Positions 10,995 through 20,078 of a stretch of DNA of 64,000 nucleotides are shown in pieces. The stretch's first letter is position 1; every line of letters begins with the position of its first letter. The position numbers and the translations under genes were made by a program. The DNA lies in NCBI RefSeq assembly GCF_017315725.1, contig NZ_JAFLRG010000001.1:1-64000 (forward strand), in the 5' to 3' direction. This DNA comes from Trinickia acidisoli (GTDB lineage Bacteria > Pseudomonadota > Gammaproteobacteria > Burkholderiales > Burkholderiaceae). Under the pieces are notes generated by a model. The model ran no database searches. It saw nothing but the letters and a program-made list of their open reading frames with translations, and had not been told where the DNA came from.

Positions 10995-12515
10995 TTAGGA
11001 CTGCGTGAGCGCGGCCACGGCAAACGACGTCGATGCTGACGACGAAGATGGCGATGCGGCCGCAGAAGAAGCCAGCGACGTACCGACACGAGCCGCGCGT
11101 ACGTTCGCGATGCGCCGTGCGTCCTCGCCGAGATCCCACCAAATCCCCGCCATCACGCCGAGCGCCTCACGCGCGACGGAGCCCAGCAGATGCTCGTTCG
11201 GCGCGTGTTGCGAGCACGCGGGATATGAGTGCGGGACCCAGAGCGTGGGCAGCCCGAGCGTGTCGGCGAAGACGTCGTTCGGCACGGTGCCGCCGAGGTT
11301 CGGCAGCAGGGCGGGCTTTTTACCGGTCGTCGTCGATATCGATGCCAGTACCCAATCGACCCAAGGATCTTTGGGATCGAGACGCGTCGCGGCGGCGCTG
11401 CGCGTGACCGTTACCTGCACTTCGTTGAAGCCGTGGCGCGCGAAGTGCGCGGCAAGGTGTTCGGCCACATGCATGCTGTCGGTGCCGACGACGAAGCGCA
11501 ATTGGCACGTGGCGCGTGCGACGGGCGGGATCGCGTTGACGGGCGCATCGGGATTGCCGGCCTTGAAGGCGAGCACTTCGAGCGTATTCCATGCGATGAC
11601 GCGTTCGGTCGGCGTAAGGCCCGGCTCTCCCCAGTCGGGATCGATGGCGGGGGCATGCTCGTCGCCGCCGAGTTCGATGTCGGCCAGCGCGCGACGCACC
11701 GTATCGGAAACAGGTGGTGGCCGCAGTCCGTCGACAACGATCGCGCCGCGTCGATCGACGAGGCTCGCGATCGCATGCGCGAGCACGGTCGCGGGATTGC
11801 GCAGCACGCCGCCCCAGTTGCCCGAGTGGTGCGCGCCTTCGCGCAGGTCGACGGTCAGGTCGAAATTCACGCCGCCGCGCGAGCCGAGAAAGACAGTTGG
11901 GCGCTCGGCGCTCACGCGCGGGCCGTCCGATGCGATGAACAAGTCCGACGCGAGCGCGGCGCGCTCTTTCGCGCAAATCTCGGCGAGGCCGGGCGAGCCG
12001 ATTTCTTCGCCCATTTCGAAGATCACCTTCACGTTGTAGCCGAGCTTGCCGTCGCGCGCGTCGAGCACCGCGCTTAGCGCGGCGAAGTTGATCGAGTGCT
12101 GGCCTTTGTTGTCGGCGCTGCCGCGGCCGTACCAGCGGTCGCCCACGACCGTCACTTGCCAGGGCGCCAGGCCGGTGCGCCACTGGTCGTCGTAGCCGCG
12201 CACGACGTCGCCATGGCCGTAGGTCAGCACGGTGGGCAGCGCAGGGTCTTCGATTCGCTCGGCAATCAGAAACGGTGCGCGTTCGGCGATGGCGTTCGCG
12301 GCAATGCGGCAGGTGAAGCCGAGCCGCGTAAGCGTCGGTGCGATTTCTCCGGCGAGATAGGCATGCAGTGCACCCGCCTGCTCAGGGTTCTGGCTTTCGG
12401 TGCGAAATCCGACGCGCCGCCTCAGATCGTCGAGCAGTTGCCCGGAGTCGTAGACGTCGAGCACGCGGGCGATTGCCTGCTGACGGGCGCTGTCGGTCGC
12501 TTGGTTCGCGGTCAT
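10995..12515 (-). CDS. M20 family metallopeptidase
   Basis: M20 enzymes are cytoplasmic di-zinc hydrolases that cleave peptides, N-carbamoyl or N-acyl amino acids. The 506-aa product shows the metal ligands in order: His in TYGHGDVV, Asp in RGSADNKGQHS, Glu-Glu in EMGEEIGSPGL, Asp in ASDGPR, and His in CSQHAPNEH near the C-terminus. The start MTANQATDS at 12515 fits homologues. The last ~30 residues are low-complexity Ser/Ala and look dispensable. It is divergent from a LysR gene and upstream of an MHS transporter; the exact substrate is unknown. Confidence 0.88.
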   Translation of the reverse strand: MTANQATDSARQQAIARVLDVYDSGQLLDDLRRRVGFRTESQNPEQAGALHAYLAGEIAPTLTRLGFTCRIAANAIAERAPFLIAERIEDPALPTVLTYGHGDVVRGYDDQWRTGLAPWQVTVVGDRWYGRGSADNKGQHSINFAALSAVLDARDGKLGYNVKVIFEMGEEIGSPGLAEICAKERAALASDLFIASDGPRVSAERPTVFLGSRGGVNFDLTVDLREGAHHSGNWGGVLRNPATVLAHAIASLVDRRGAIVVDGLRPPPVSDTVRRALADIELGGDEHAPAIDPDWGEPGLTPTERVIAWNTLEVLAFKAGNPDAPVNAIPPVARATCQLRFVVGTDSMHVAEHLAAHFARHGFNEVQVTVTRSAAATRLDPKDPWVDWVLASISTTTGKKPALLPNLGGTVPNDVFADTLGLPTLWVPHSYPACSQHAPNEHLLGSVAREALGVMAGIWWDLGEDARRIANVRAARVGTSLASSAAASPSSSSASTSFAVAALTQS

Positions 12516-12636
12516 GGCGTTTCCTGTTTGGGCTATCGAAGCAAGATTAGGAACGCCAAAAATTCGCAACAATTTCAATTTTGTCGATTACGCTTGCCGA
12601 AATGGCAACGCAACTCGGGACACGAGGATCGGCAAC
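12516..12636. promoter_or_regulatory. Divergent control region of M20/MHS operon and LysR gene
   Basis: This 121-bp gap is AT-richer than its flanks and holds an imperfect inverted repeat, roughly CAACAATTTC and AATTTTGTCG, near 12566-12587. LysR proteins usually bind T-N11-A palindromes in such gaps and control the divergent gene. Assignment is by layout and composition only. Confidence 0.4.
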
Positions 12637-13533
12637 ATGCTGCACGGAATCGCTTTGCGCTACTTCGTTGAGGTTGCTCGCACGGGCTCGCTCGCGGCGG
12701 CATCGGATAGTTTGCATGTCGCGGTGTCGGCGATCAGTCGGCAAATCAGCAAGCTCGAAGAGGATGTCGGCGCGCCGCTGTTCGAGCGGCTGCCGCGCGG
12801 CATGGTGCTGACCGACGCGGGCGAGCTGCTTGCCGAGCACGCGCGGCGCACGCTGCTGGAAGCGGACGCCGTGCTCGGGGAGATCTCGGCCAGCGAGGCG
12901 CGCGGCGGGAGGCTCGTGCGGATCGCCTGTACGGAGGGTTTCACGCGGTCGTTCTTGCCGGCGGCGCTCGCGCGGCATCGTGAAGTTGCGCCGAACGCAC
13001 GTTATACGCTGCGCTCGGGTACGCCCGCACAGGTCGAGCATTGGGTGACGGTAGGCGAGGTCGATATCGGCGTCGCGTTTTCGAGCGGCAATACGTCTGC
13101 GTTGAGCGTCGTCCATTCGACCGACATGCCGGTGCGCGCGCTGCTCGGAGCGAATCATCCGCTTGCATCGCGTCGATCCGTGACGCTGGCCGATTTGCAG
13201 GCTTATCCAGTCGCGTTGCTCGAGCGCGGGACGACGGTGCGGCAGTTGTTCGATCTCTGCTGCTCGACGCGCGGAATCCGGATCGAGCCCGTGCTGAGCA
13301 GCAATAACTCGGCGGCGCTGCATGCGTTCGCGGCGCTCGCGGGTGCGGTTACGCTCGGCAGTTCGGTGGCGCTCAAGGGGCTTGCGAATGAGATGTCGAT
13401 GGTATGGCGGCCGATCGACGAGCCGGTTCTGAATCAGCGAGTGCTGCAGGTGACGACGATGCGCGAGCGGCGGTTGCCTGAGGTCGTGAAGGGGGTGATC
13501 GGGGTGATTGTCGAGATGATTGGGGTGGAATGA
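12637..13533 (+). CDS. LysR family transcriptional regulator
   Basis: The 298-aa product has the N-terminal winged HTH (ALRYFVEVARTGSLAAASDS then VSAISRQISKLEEDVGAPLF) and a periplasmic-binding-like effector domain from about residue 90. The ATG at 12637 (MLHGIALRYFVEV) is the standard LysR start; the open frame upstream is non-coding. It is transcribed divergently from the M20 peptidase and MHS transporter, so it probably regulates them in response to their substrate. Confidence 0.92.
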   Translation: MLHGIALRYFVEVARTGSLAAASDSLHVAVSAISRQISKLEEDVGAPLFERLPRGMVLTDAGELLAEHARRTLLEADAVLGEISASEARGGRLVRIACTEGFTRSFLPAALARHREVAPNARYTLRSGTPAQVEHWVTVGEVDIGVAFSSGNTSALSVVHSTDMPVRALLGANHPLASRRSVTLADLQAYPVALLERGTTVRQLFDLCCSTRGIRIEPVLSSNNSAALHAFAALAGAVTLGSSVALKGLANEMSMVWRPIDEPVLNQRVLQVTTMRERRLPEVVKGVIGVIVEMIGVE

Positions 13534-13626
13534 CGCGGTCGCCACCCCTAGTACAGATTGTTCCGCACCGGCCGAAGATACCCTTCGTTCATCGCGCGCG
13601 CACCGGCATCGGCTGAGCCCTCCGAC

Positions 13627-14391
13627 CTACACCAGCCGTCCGCCCCCATCGACATGCAACACCTCGCCGGTGATGAAACCACCCGTGAGCAGCAGGTTTA
13701 CCGCTTGCGCGATATCGTCCGGCCGCCCGATGCGGCCTGTCGGCAGCGCGGCGGCCGCCCCTGCCAACGCGTCGTTCTTGGCATCGCCGAAGAAGCTGTC
13801 CAACAGCGGCGTATCGACGAGCCCCGGTGACACCGCGTTCACGCGGATCGGCGCGAGTTCGAGGGCAAGCGAGCGCACGATCGCCTCGACGGCAGCAACG
13901 GCGCCCGCCAGGATCGCGCCGGTACGGATGGGCCGCTCGGCCAGCAATCCCGACGTCAATACGATCGACCCCGTCGGGCGCAGACGTTCGAGCGCCGCGC
14001 GCACGATCGACAGCGGTCCAACCAGCCGTTCGTCCAGCGTCCGCCGCAACTCCTCGGGCGTGCTCTCGCGCAACGTTTTCAGCGACGCGGTACCGGCCGT
14101 GATCACCAAATGATCGAGCGCCGGCAGCGCGTTGAAGAGCGCCGGAAACGATGCGGGATCGTGCAAGTCGCCGACGCATTGCCGCGCGCCGCCGATCGCG
14201 TCGGCCGCATGGCGCAGCCGCTGCGCGTCACGGCCGATGAGGGTGACGTCGGCGCCGGCGCGCGCGACGCTATGCGCGACCGCCAGCCCGATGCCGGACG
14301 TGCCGCCGACCACCACCACGTGCCGCCCCGCGAGCGGCGAGTGGGTTGCGCCGTCCGCTGCGGCCGAGTGGCCGATCAGATGTTCATTCAT
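13627..14391 (-). CDS. SDR family protein lacking the catalytic YxxxK
   Basis: The 254-aa product has the Rossmann cofactor motif VVVVGGTSGIGLAVA at residues 25-39, LVITAG in place of NNAG, and the SDR C-terminal VDGGGRLV. The catalytic Ser is present (IVLTSGLL), but the position expected for Tyr-x3-Lys reads RTGAILAGAVAAVEAIV with neither Tyr nor Lys. It is therefore an atypical SDR that either uses other residues or is not a dehydrogenase. ATG 14391 (MNEHLIGHS) fits the family. It is divergent from a LysR gene that probably controls it. Confidence 0.85.
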   Translation of the reverse strand: MNEHLIGHSAAADGATHSPLAGRHVVVVGGTSGIGLAVAHSVARAGADVTLIGRDAQRLRHAADAIGGARQCVGDLHDPASFPALFNALPALDHLVITAGTASLKTLRESTPEELRRTLDERLVGPLSIVRAALERLRPTGSIVLTSGLLAERPIRTGAILAGAVAAVEAIVRSLALELAPIRVNAVSPGLVDTPLLDSFFGDAKNDALAGAAAALPTGRIGRPDDIAQAVNLLLTGGFITGEVLHVDGGGRLV

Positions 14392-14503
14392 CGCATTCTC
14401 CGATCTATGGGAAGAGGAGTTGCCATCTTGTCTGCGAGCTTGCTCTCGCGGAACGGGTGTTGTTTCGATTACGGCCATCGAATTATTTGATAGATTGGCG
14501 TAC

Positions 14504-15421
14504 ATGGACCTTCTACTCGCCATGCGCGTGTTCGTGCGCGTCGTCGAATGCGGCGGCCTATCGGCCGCGGGCCGCGATCTGGGGCTCGGGCAGCCCGCGG
14601 TCAGCGAGCGCTTGCGCCAACTCGAGCGGCATCTTGGGGCGCGGCTGCTCGATCGCAATACACGCTCGGTCAACGTAACCGACGTGGGTGCGGTGTTCTA
14701 TGCCCGCGCCAAGGCCGCGCTCGACGCAGCCGATGATGCGGCGGCGAGCGTCGCCACGTTCAATCGGCAATTGCGCGGCACATTGCGCGTGGCCGCGCCG
14801 CATGCGCTGGGTGAAGTATTGTTGCCGCCGCTGCTTGCAACGCTGCAGCAACGCCATCCGGAGTTGTCGATCGACTTGATCCTCAATGATCGTTTCGTCG
14901 ATCCCGTGATCGAAGGCGTCGACGTATCGATCCGTGTTGGGCGGCTCGGCGAAGGCGGTTTCGTCGCGCGGCCGCTCGGCCGTGTGCGCAGGTTGCTGCT
15001 GGCATCGCCCGGCTATATCGCACGCGTCGGCGCGCCCGCCTCGCCCGCGGCGCTGGCAGCCCATCCGTTCGTCCACATCGACGGCCTCGCACGGGACGGC
15101 AAGCTGCGCTTCGATGGGCCTGACGGGGCATCCGTGACGGCGCACGTGCGTTCAGCATGGCGTTGCAATCACTGGCGCCCGCTACTCGCCGCGCTGCTAG
15201 CCGGCAATGGCATCGGCGTTCTGCATCGGCAGGTATGCCGAAACGAAATCGCCGCGGGCCAACTGGTACCGCTGCTACTCGATCATCCGCTGCCGGACTT
15301 GCCGGTGCACGCGATCTATCCGGCGTCAAGAAAGGTGCCGGCGAAGACAGGGGCTGTCGTGGCTTGGCTGCAGACGCAGTTGCCGGCATTATTGGACGAA
15401 GGGGATGCCATCGCGGAATAG
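14504..15421 (+). CDS. LysR family transcriptional regulator
   Basis: The 305-aa product opens MDLLLAMRVFVRVVECGGLS with an HTH containing QPAVSERLRQLERHLGARLL. An effector domain of the CrgA/PtxR-like subgroup follows (ATLQQRHPELSIDLILNDRF). It starts at ATG 14504, 112 bp from the divergent SDR gene, which is its most likely target. The inducer is unknown. Confidence 0.92.
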   Translation: MDLLLAMRVFVRVVECGGLSAAGRDLGLGQPAVSERLRQLERHLGARLLDRNTRSVNVTDVGAVFYARAKAALDAADDAAASVATFNRQLRGTLRVAAPHALGEVLLPPLLATLQQRHPELSIDLILNDRFVDPVIEGVDVSIRVGRLGEGGFVARPLGRVRRLLLASPGYIARVGAPASPAALAAHPFVHIDGLARDGKLRFDGPDGASVTAHVRSAWRCNHWRPLLAALLAGNGIGVLHRQVCRNEIAAGQLVPLLLDHPLPDLPVHAIYPASRKVPAKTGAVVAWLQTQLPALLDEGDAIAE

Positions 15422-15481
15422 GCTTAGTGGACGAAGCAAGCGGGGCATCTCGACCGTGTGAATCGATCGCGCGCCCCGCGA

Positions 15482-16420
15482 TCACACCCACAACCGATAC
15501 ACCCAGAACGATTCGTCCTCGACGAAGCGTTGCGTGAATTCGCTCGGTGAAAACCCCGTGGCGCGTTTGACCGCGCGGCTCAGATGCGCCTGGTCGGCAA
15601 AGCCTTCGTCTTGCGCAATCGCCGCCCAATCGAGCGAGCGGCCCGTCTCGTAGCGCTCGCGCGCGTTGAAGAACAAGGCTTCGGTTTTGACGAACGATTG
15701 CCACTCGCGCAACGAGCGTCCGCTGTACGCCTTGATGCGTCGCTCGACTTGACGCGGGCTATGCGTGCGGCGCCATTCGTGGGCTTGCCAGGCGAGGCGT
15801 TCGACCCAATAGCGGCCTGCCTCTCGCAGCGGCGATAGGGCTGAGCCGCGGCCTTTGAGCGCGCGCCACGGCGCGGCCAAATAGTGCTCGAGTACGGCGA
15901 GCGAGGCCGCGTCGTTGTCGGCGGCGAGGAGCGCGTCGAGCAACGGGCGCCAGGCCGGCCCGAGCAGTTCGCCGGCCGGCACGATCCGGTCTTGAATGAC
16001 GGATAAATCGATGTCGAACAACGCGCGCGCCGCATCGGCCTCGAAGCAGATCATCCCCACGCGCCCGGTACTACGCCCCCAGCACACGGTAGGCTGCGAC
16101 TGGCTGCCTGAAAGCGTGAAGGCCGAATCGAAGGGGCGCCACACCGCGCCGTCTTGTCCGCCTTCGATGAGTCCGCCGTCGATCCCTTGAAACCACGAAA
16201 GACACACGCGCGGCGAGGCGGGAAAGTGCGACAGACGCTGCGCGTCGTTCAATTCGAAGCCGCGCGTATCGCGGCACAGAATGGCGGCGATGGCGCCTTG
16301 CAAACCCGGCGGCGCGAGATGGAGCCGCGCGTGAGGGGCTCTGCCGCCGCTCGACGCACGCGGGGCGCGCGTCAACGGCGCGGGGCATTGCGGCGAGATG
16401 TGCAAGTCTGCGGTGAGCAT
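15482..16420 (-). CDS. AraC family transcriptional regulator
   Basis: The 312-aa product has an unassigned N-terminal sensing part and a C-terminal AraC/XylS double HTH. The second helix-turn-helix is readable as SLDWAAIAQDEGFADQAHLS followed by RAVKRATGFSPSEF. It is transcribed divergently from the cytochrome P450 gene across 136 bp, so control of that gene is plausible. The effector is unknown. Confidence 0.88.
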   Translation of the reverse strand: MLTADLHISPQCPAPLTRAPRASSGGRAPHARLHLAPPGLQGAIAAILCRDTRGFELNDAQRLSHFPASPRVCLSWFQGIDGGLIEGGQDGAVWRPFDSAFTLSGSQSQPTVCWGRSTGRVGMICFEADAARALFDIDLSVIQDRIVPAGELLGPAWRPLLDALLAADNDAASLAVLEHYLAAPWRALKGRGSALSPLREAGRYWVERLAWQAHEWRRTHSPRQVERRIKAYSGRSLREWQSFVKTEALFFNARERYETGRSLDWAAIAQDEGFADQAHLSRAVKRATGFSPSEFTQRFVEDESFWVYRLWV

Positions 16421-16556
16421 GAGCGCGCAGTATAGGGAGGACTCGTGCGCCTGTCGATGTCGTTTGCGTTCAAGACATCGGACGCCCGTTCGCGAATCAT
16501 CCGTATCGAAAACAAGATATTACGACGCGCAACCTCAAGGCCACCGGTAGACGCAT

Positions 16557-17978
16557 ATGAACTCGCCATCCTCCTCTCGCTGCCCGGTTCACGACACTAT
16601 TCACGACGACATGTCGTCACCGCCGCAACCGAAACACCCGCTCGGCGTATGGCCGCCCGGACCGGCCAGCCTGACCGGATGGGGCTTGTTGAATCGCATG
16701 TCGCGCGATTTGCTCGGCACGCTGGGCGCATGGCGAAGCCAGTTCGGCGACGTGGTGCATCTGCGCATCTGGCCCGAGCATGAGGTGATCGTTGCCGATC
16801 CCGAGCTCGTGCGCGAATTGCTCGTGTCGCACCACGACGCGCTGATTCGCTGGGAGCGCGGCATACGCGTGTTTTCTCAAGTGCACGGGCACAGCGTGCT
16901 CGTTGCCGAAGGCGAGGCATGGCGTAATAAGCGGCACGCACAGCAGCCGAGTTTTTCGCCGAAAGCGGTTCAAAGCTTTTTGCCGACGATCGCCGACACC
17001 GTCGAGCAAGCATTGGTGCATTGGCCGGTGCGGGATGCGCATTGGCCGATCGAAAGCGCGCTGACGTCGCTGACGATGGAAGTCATTTTGCAGATGACGT
17101 TTTCGAGCGGCATCGGCAACGATGCGCGTATCGCCGAGCATGCGATTCGCGTGACGAGCGCGGCAGCCAACGCCGAGTTCTACTGGCCGGCGAGTTGCCC
17201 CGACTGGGTACCTTGGAAGCGGGCCAAACGGCGGGCGCTCGCCGATCTGAGCGGCTTGATCGAACGGCATGTGCAAACGCGCTCGAGCATGCCACGTGAC
17301 GCATGGCCCGACGATCTGTTGACGCGGCTGCTGCAATTGCATGAAGACGAGCCGTCGGCATGGCCGCTGCAAGCCGTGCGCGACGAATGCATGACGACGT
17401 TCCTCGCCGGCCATGAAACCACCGCGGCGACGCTCGTCTGGTGGGCCTGGTGCATGGCGTCGAACCCGTCGGCCCAAGCGACGGCGCGCGAGGAGGTTCG
17501 GCGCGTCTTGGACGGGCGCGCGCCGACGGCGGAGACGATGCCTTCGCTGCCGTACCTGATGCAGACGATCAAGGAGACGTTGCGCCTGTATCCCGTCGCG
17601 CCTTTGCTGATCAGTCGCCGCAGCACGAGGCCGATTGACCTGGGCCCGTGGCAATTGCCGGCGCGCACGCTATTCATGCTGCCCGTGCAATTGCTGCATC
17701 ACGATTCGCGCTGGTTTTCCGAGCCTGAGGTTTTCCGGCCCGAGCGCTTTGCGGCCGATGCCCCCGACATTCCGCGTGGTGCTTACATGCCGTTCGGTAC
17801 GGGGCCGCGTGTCTGCCTGGGGCAGCATTTGGCCATGGCAGAGATGACGGTGATCGCCGCGGTACTGCTGCAGCGCTTCGAACTGTCCGTGCCCGAGGGG
17901 ATGGCGGCACCGCGTCCGGTGTTGAACGTCACGCTGCGGCCGGATCGGCCGGTGCATTTGGCGATAGCACCCATCTAG
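16557..17978 (+). CDS. Cytochrome P450
   Basis: P450s are haem monooxygenases. The 473-aa product has the I-helix oxygen-activation motif AGHETT (residues 284-289), the K-helix ExxR (ETLR, 340-343), FRPERF, and the haem-binding PFGTGPRVCLG with the axial Cys at residue 420. Sequence character is that of long-chain or fatty-acid type bacterial P450s, but the substrate is not assignable. No ferredoxin or reductase gene is adjacent, so redox partners must be elsewhere. The start may be ATG 16557 or the in-frame ATG 16611 (MSSPPQPKHPLG). An AraC regulator is divergent. Confidence 0.92.
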   Translation: MNSPSSSRCPVHDTIHDDMSSPPQPKHPLGVWPPGPASLTGWGLLNRMSRDLLGTLGAWRSQFGDVVHLRIWPEHEVIVADPELVRELLVSHHDALIRWERGIRVFSQVHGHSVLVAEGEAWRNKRHAQQPSFSPKAVQSFLPTIADTVEQALVHWPVRDAHWPIESALTSLTMEVILQMTFSSGIGNDARIAEHAIRVTSAAANAEFYWPASCPDWVPWKRAKRRALADLSGLIERHVQTRSSMPRDAWPDDLLTRLLQLHEDEPSAWPLQAVRDECMTTFLAGHETTAATLVWWAWCMASNPSAQATAREEVRRVLDGRAPTAETMPSLPYLMQTIKETLRLYPVAPLLISRRSTRPIDLGPWQLPARTLFMLPVQLLHHDSRWFSEPEVFRPERFAADAPDIPRGAYMPFGTGPRVCLGQHLAMAEMTVIAAVLLQRFELSVPEGMAAPRPVLNVTLRPDRPVHLAIAPI

Positions 17979-18359
17979 CAAGCGGTCGAGGCAGGGCACG
18001 AACTGTCTGCGTTGAATCTGGAAAATGGGTTCAAGGGGCCGCCGCCATCCGACCGGATGAATTTCCTCGGGCTGCCGGATGACCAAGCTCGATCGGATCG
18101 GTACTTGAAGATCCGCAGGTTCATCGAGCAAAACGACGGACGCAGCCCCAAAGTCCCCGATATCGACAAGATCGTTCCGCTTCCACCTGCTTCATTACCA
18201 GCCTGGGACGGTACGTTCCAGTGGGACAAAGAACAAACGAAGGTTAAACCGCCCGAGAAGCCATCGAGCGATCTCGTCAATCGGATGGCACAGGACAAAC
18301 ATCTCGACCCGGCGACCGGGTTGCCGTTAGAGGGCACGGCTTCATCTTCGAAGACATAG
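17979..18359 (+). pseudogene. C-terminal remnant resembling a T6SS lipase effector (Tle3/DUF3274-type)
   Basis: Directly after the P450 stop, and in the same frame, sequence reads QAVEAGHELSALNLENGFKG, then PPPSDRMNFLGLPDDQARSD, and ends near DPATGLPLEG. The proline-rich WDGTFQWDKEQ and GLDPxTGLPL-like tail recall C-termini of large Burkholderia type VI phospholipase effectors. No start codon with a good ribosome site is present; a TTG at 18012 is the first candidate. I read it as the surviving 3' end of a once longer gene. The family is recalled by pattern and not confirmed. Confidence 0.5.
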
Positions 18360-18385
18360 AAGCCGGAGCGCCGGTCGTCGTCACC

Positions 18386-19546
18386 TCACTGCCCCACTTG
18401 CCAACTCAAAACCGGATGCGTCGCACCGGCCGGCATCGCCCACACGCCGCCGGGGCCGAAGTCATACCCGGCAAACGAAGCCGTTTCGCTCATCTGCGCG
18501 GAGGTTAGCCCGTTGGCCGCCGGCACTTGCGTCCCGGTGTAGACGCCGATGCTCGCGCCGGTCGTGTCCTTGTCCCAATAGACGTCGTTGCCGATCGTCC
18601 CCATATTCGACACGGTGATGCCGACTGCGGGTATCAGATTCGGATTGTCAGGCGGATTCGGCTCCACGACTTGCCCCGTCGCATAGGATTGCGTGATCGT
18701 TCCTTCATTCGTGCCGACGAGGCCGCCGCCGCCCCGCGAGTGCGCAACCGAATTGACCGATCCCGTCGCATACGATTGTTCGATCGTCGCGCCCGCGGCG
18801 TTGTCGCCGACGAGCCCGCCGTTGTCGCCTTCGGATTCGATCGACACACTGCTCGACGAGCGCGAGATCGTGCCGCGATTTTGACCGACGAGGCCGCCCA
18901 CGGTGGCCTGGTACGAGGAGCCGCCGACCAACGTCATCGAGCCCGACGTCGCAGCGCCGACGATCGTGCCTTCGTTGATGCCGGCAAGCACGCCGTACGT
19001 GGCGTACGCGCCGTACGGGGCCGTCGAGCCGTTGACCGAGAGATTGCTGGCGACGCCGCTCCTGCCGATGAAGCCGAACAGACCAAGAGGCTGCAGCACG
19101 TAGCCTTGCTGGCCCTGATCGCCGGCGACGGTCTGCTGAAGGTCGAGGTTGTCGATCGTATGGCCGAAGCCGTCGAACTGTCCGTTGAACGGCGTATTGA
19201 CGTTGCCGAGCGGCACGTAGCTGCCGTCGGTCGTCGCACTTGCGTCGATGTTCGTGCCCAACGCATAGTTGCCGGACAGGTTCTTCGCGACGTTTTCCAG
19301 ATCGGCCAGCGAATTGAAATGCGACCAGTCGATGACGCCGCGCGAGGTGGTTTGGTCGATCGTCAGCGTCGAGCCGCCGCCGCTGATCGAGCCCGACCCA
19401 GCGACGAACGTGCCGCCCGCCGGTAATGTGCCGGCGATCGATGCCGCGGGCACGCTGAGCCACAGCGCGGCGAGGGCCGATGCGAGCGGTGCGAGAATGG
19501 GGTGCGAGTTGCGATGTGAGTCGCGATGCAAGCTGCCGATGCCCAT
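18386..19546 (-). CDS. Short haemagglutinin-like GLUG-repeat protein
   Basis: The 386-aa product has a signal peptide (residues 1-39, LAPLASALAALWLSVPAASIAG). It then carries only the first part of a two-partner-secretion domain (VAGSGSISGGGSTLTIDQTT…VIDWSHFN), a SLADLENVAKNLSGNYALG linker, and GLUG-type repeats (VGGLVGQNRGTI, NGGLVGDNAAGATI, GGLVGTNEGTI). Full adhesins of this class run to thousands of residues with a complete ~250-aa TPS domain. Here the TPS domain breaks off at WSHFN and continues straight into the repeats, suggesting an internal deletion. No TpsB transporter gene is nearby. Confidence 0.75.
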   Translation of the reverse strand: MGIGSLHRDSHRNSHPILAPLASALAALWLSVPAASIAGTLPAGGTFVAGSGSISGGGSTLTIDQTTSRGVIDWSHFNSLADLENVAKNLSGNYALGTNIDASATTDGSYVPLGNVNTPFNGQFDGFGHTIDNLDLQQTVAGDQGQQGYVLQPLGLFGFIGRSGVASNLSVNGSTAPYGAYATYGVLAGINEGTIVGAATSGSMTLVGGSSYQATVGGLVGQNRGTISRSSSSVSIESEGDNGGLVGDNAAGATIEQSYATGSVNSVAHSRGGGGLVGTNEGTITQSYATGQVVEPNPPDNPNLIPAVGITVSNMGTIGNDVYWDKDTTGASIGVYTGTQVPAANGLTSAQMSETASFAGYDFGPGGVWAMPAGATHPVLSWQVGQ

Positions 19547-19817
19547 AGCCGTCCCTCCGAATCCGGTTCAGAACGCAATCGATTCGTGCATGCGCGCTTT
19601 CAATTTGTCAGCCGTTCCACGATAGTCGCGCAGGCGAGAGGGGAAAGACGGTATGTGCAGACGAAATGCGTCAACTTCTCGTGCTTTTCGGTCGGAGACG
19701 ATCGTTTAGTTGAACCGAGTGGATTGGTAGGATATGGGGCGGTATTGGCGAAGTGCTGGAAGATCTGGCCGGGAAATTGGGGTTAACATACTCGATGAGT
19801 ATATTTGGGAGTTCGGT

Positions 19818-20078
19818 GTGCCGACTATCAGCGTCTTTTTCGGGATTGTCATCAGCATGTATTGGCGTGATCACGATCCAGCCCATTTTCACGCACGGTA
19901 TGGGGAGTTCGAGGCGCTAATCCGCGTTGATACGCTTGAGGTAATCCGAGGTGCGCTGCCGAAGCGCGCACTCGCACTTGTATTGGAGTGGGCGTCGGAA
20001 CACCGAGCCGAACTGATTGAAGATTGGCAACTGTGTCGCGCACTGGCGACGCCGAAGCCGATCGCTCCACTGGAGTGA
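19818..20078 (+). CDS. DUF4160 domain protein
   Basis: The 86-aa product reads VPTISVFFGIVISMYWRDHD then PAHFHARYGEFEALI, the signature of DUF4160. These small proteins are often paired with DUF2442 and are discussed as toxin-antitoxin-like modules, without an agreed mechanism. The GTG at 19818 is chosen because GGGAG (19807-19811) lies six bases upstream and homologues begin MPTIS. The stop overlaps the start of the next gene (GTGA), so the two are translationally coupled. Confidence 0.82.
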   Translation: MPTISVFFGIVISMYWRDHDPAHFHARYGEFEALIRVDTLEVIRGALPKRALALVLEWASEHRAELIEDWQLCRALATPKPIAPLE

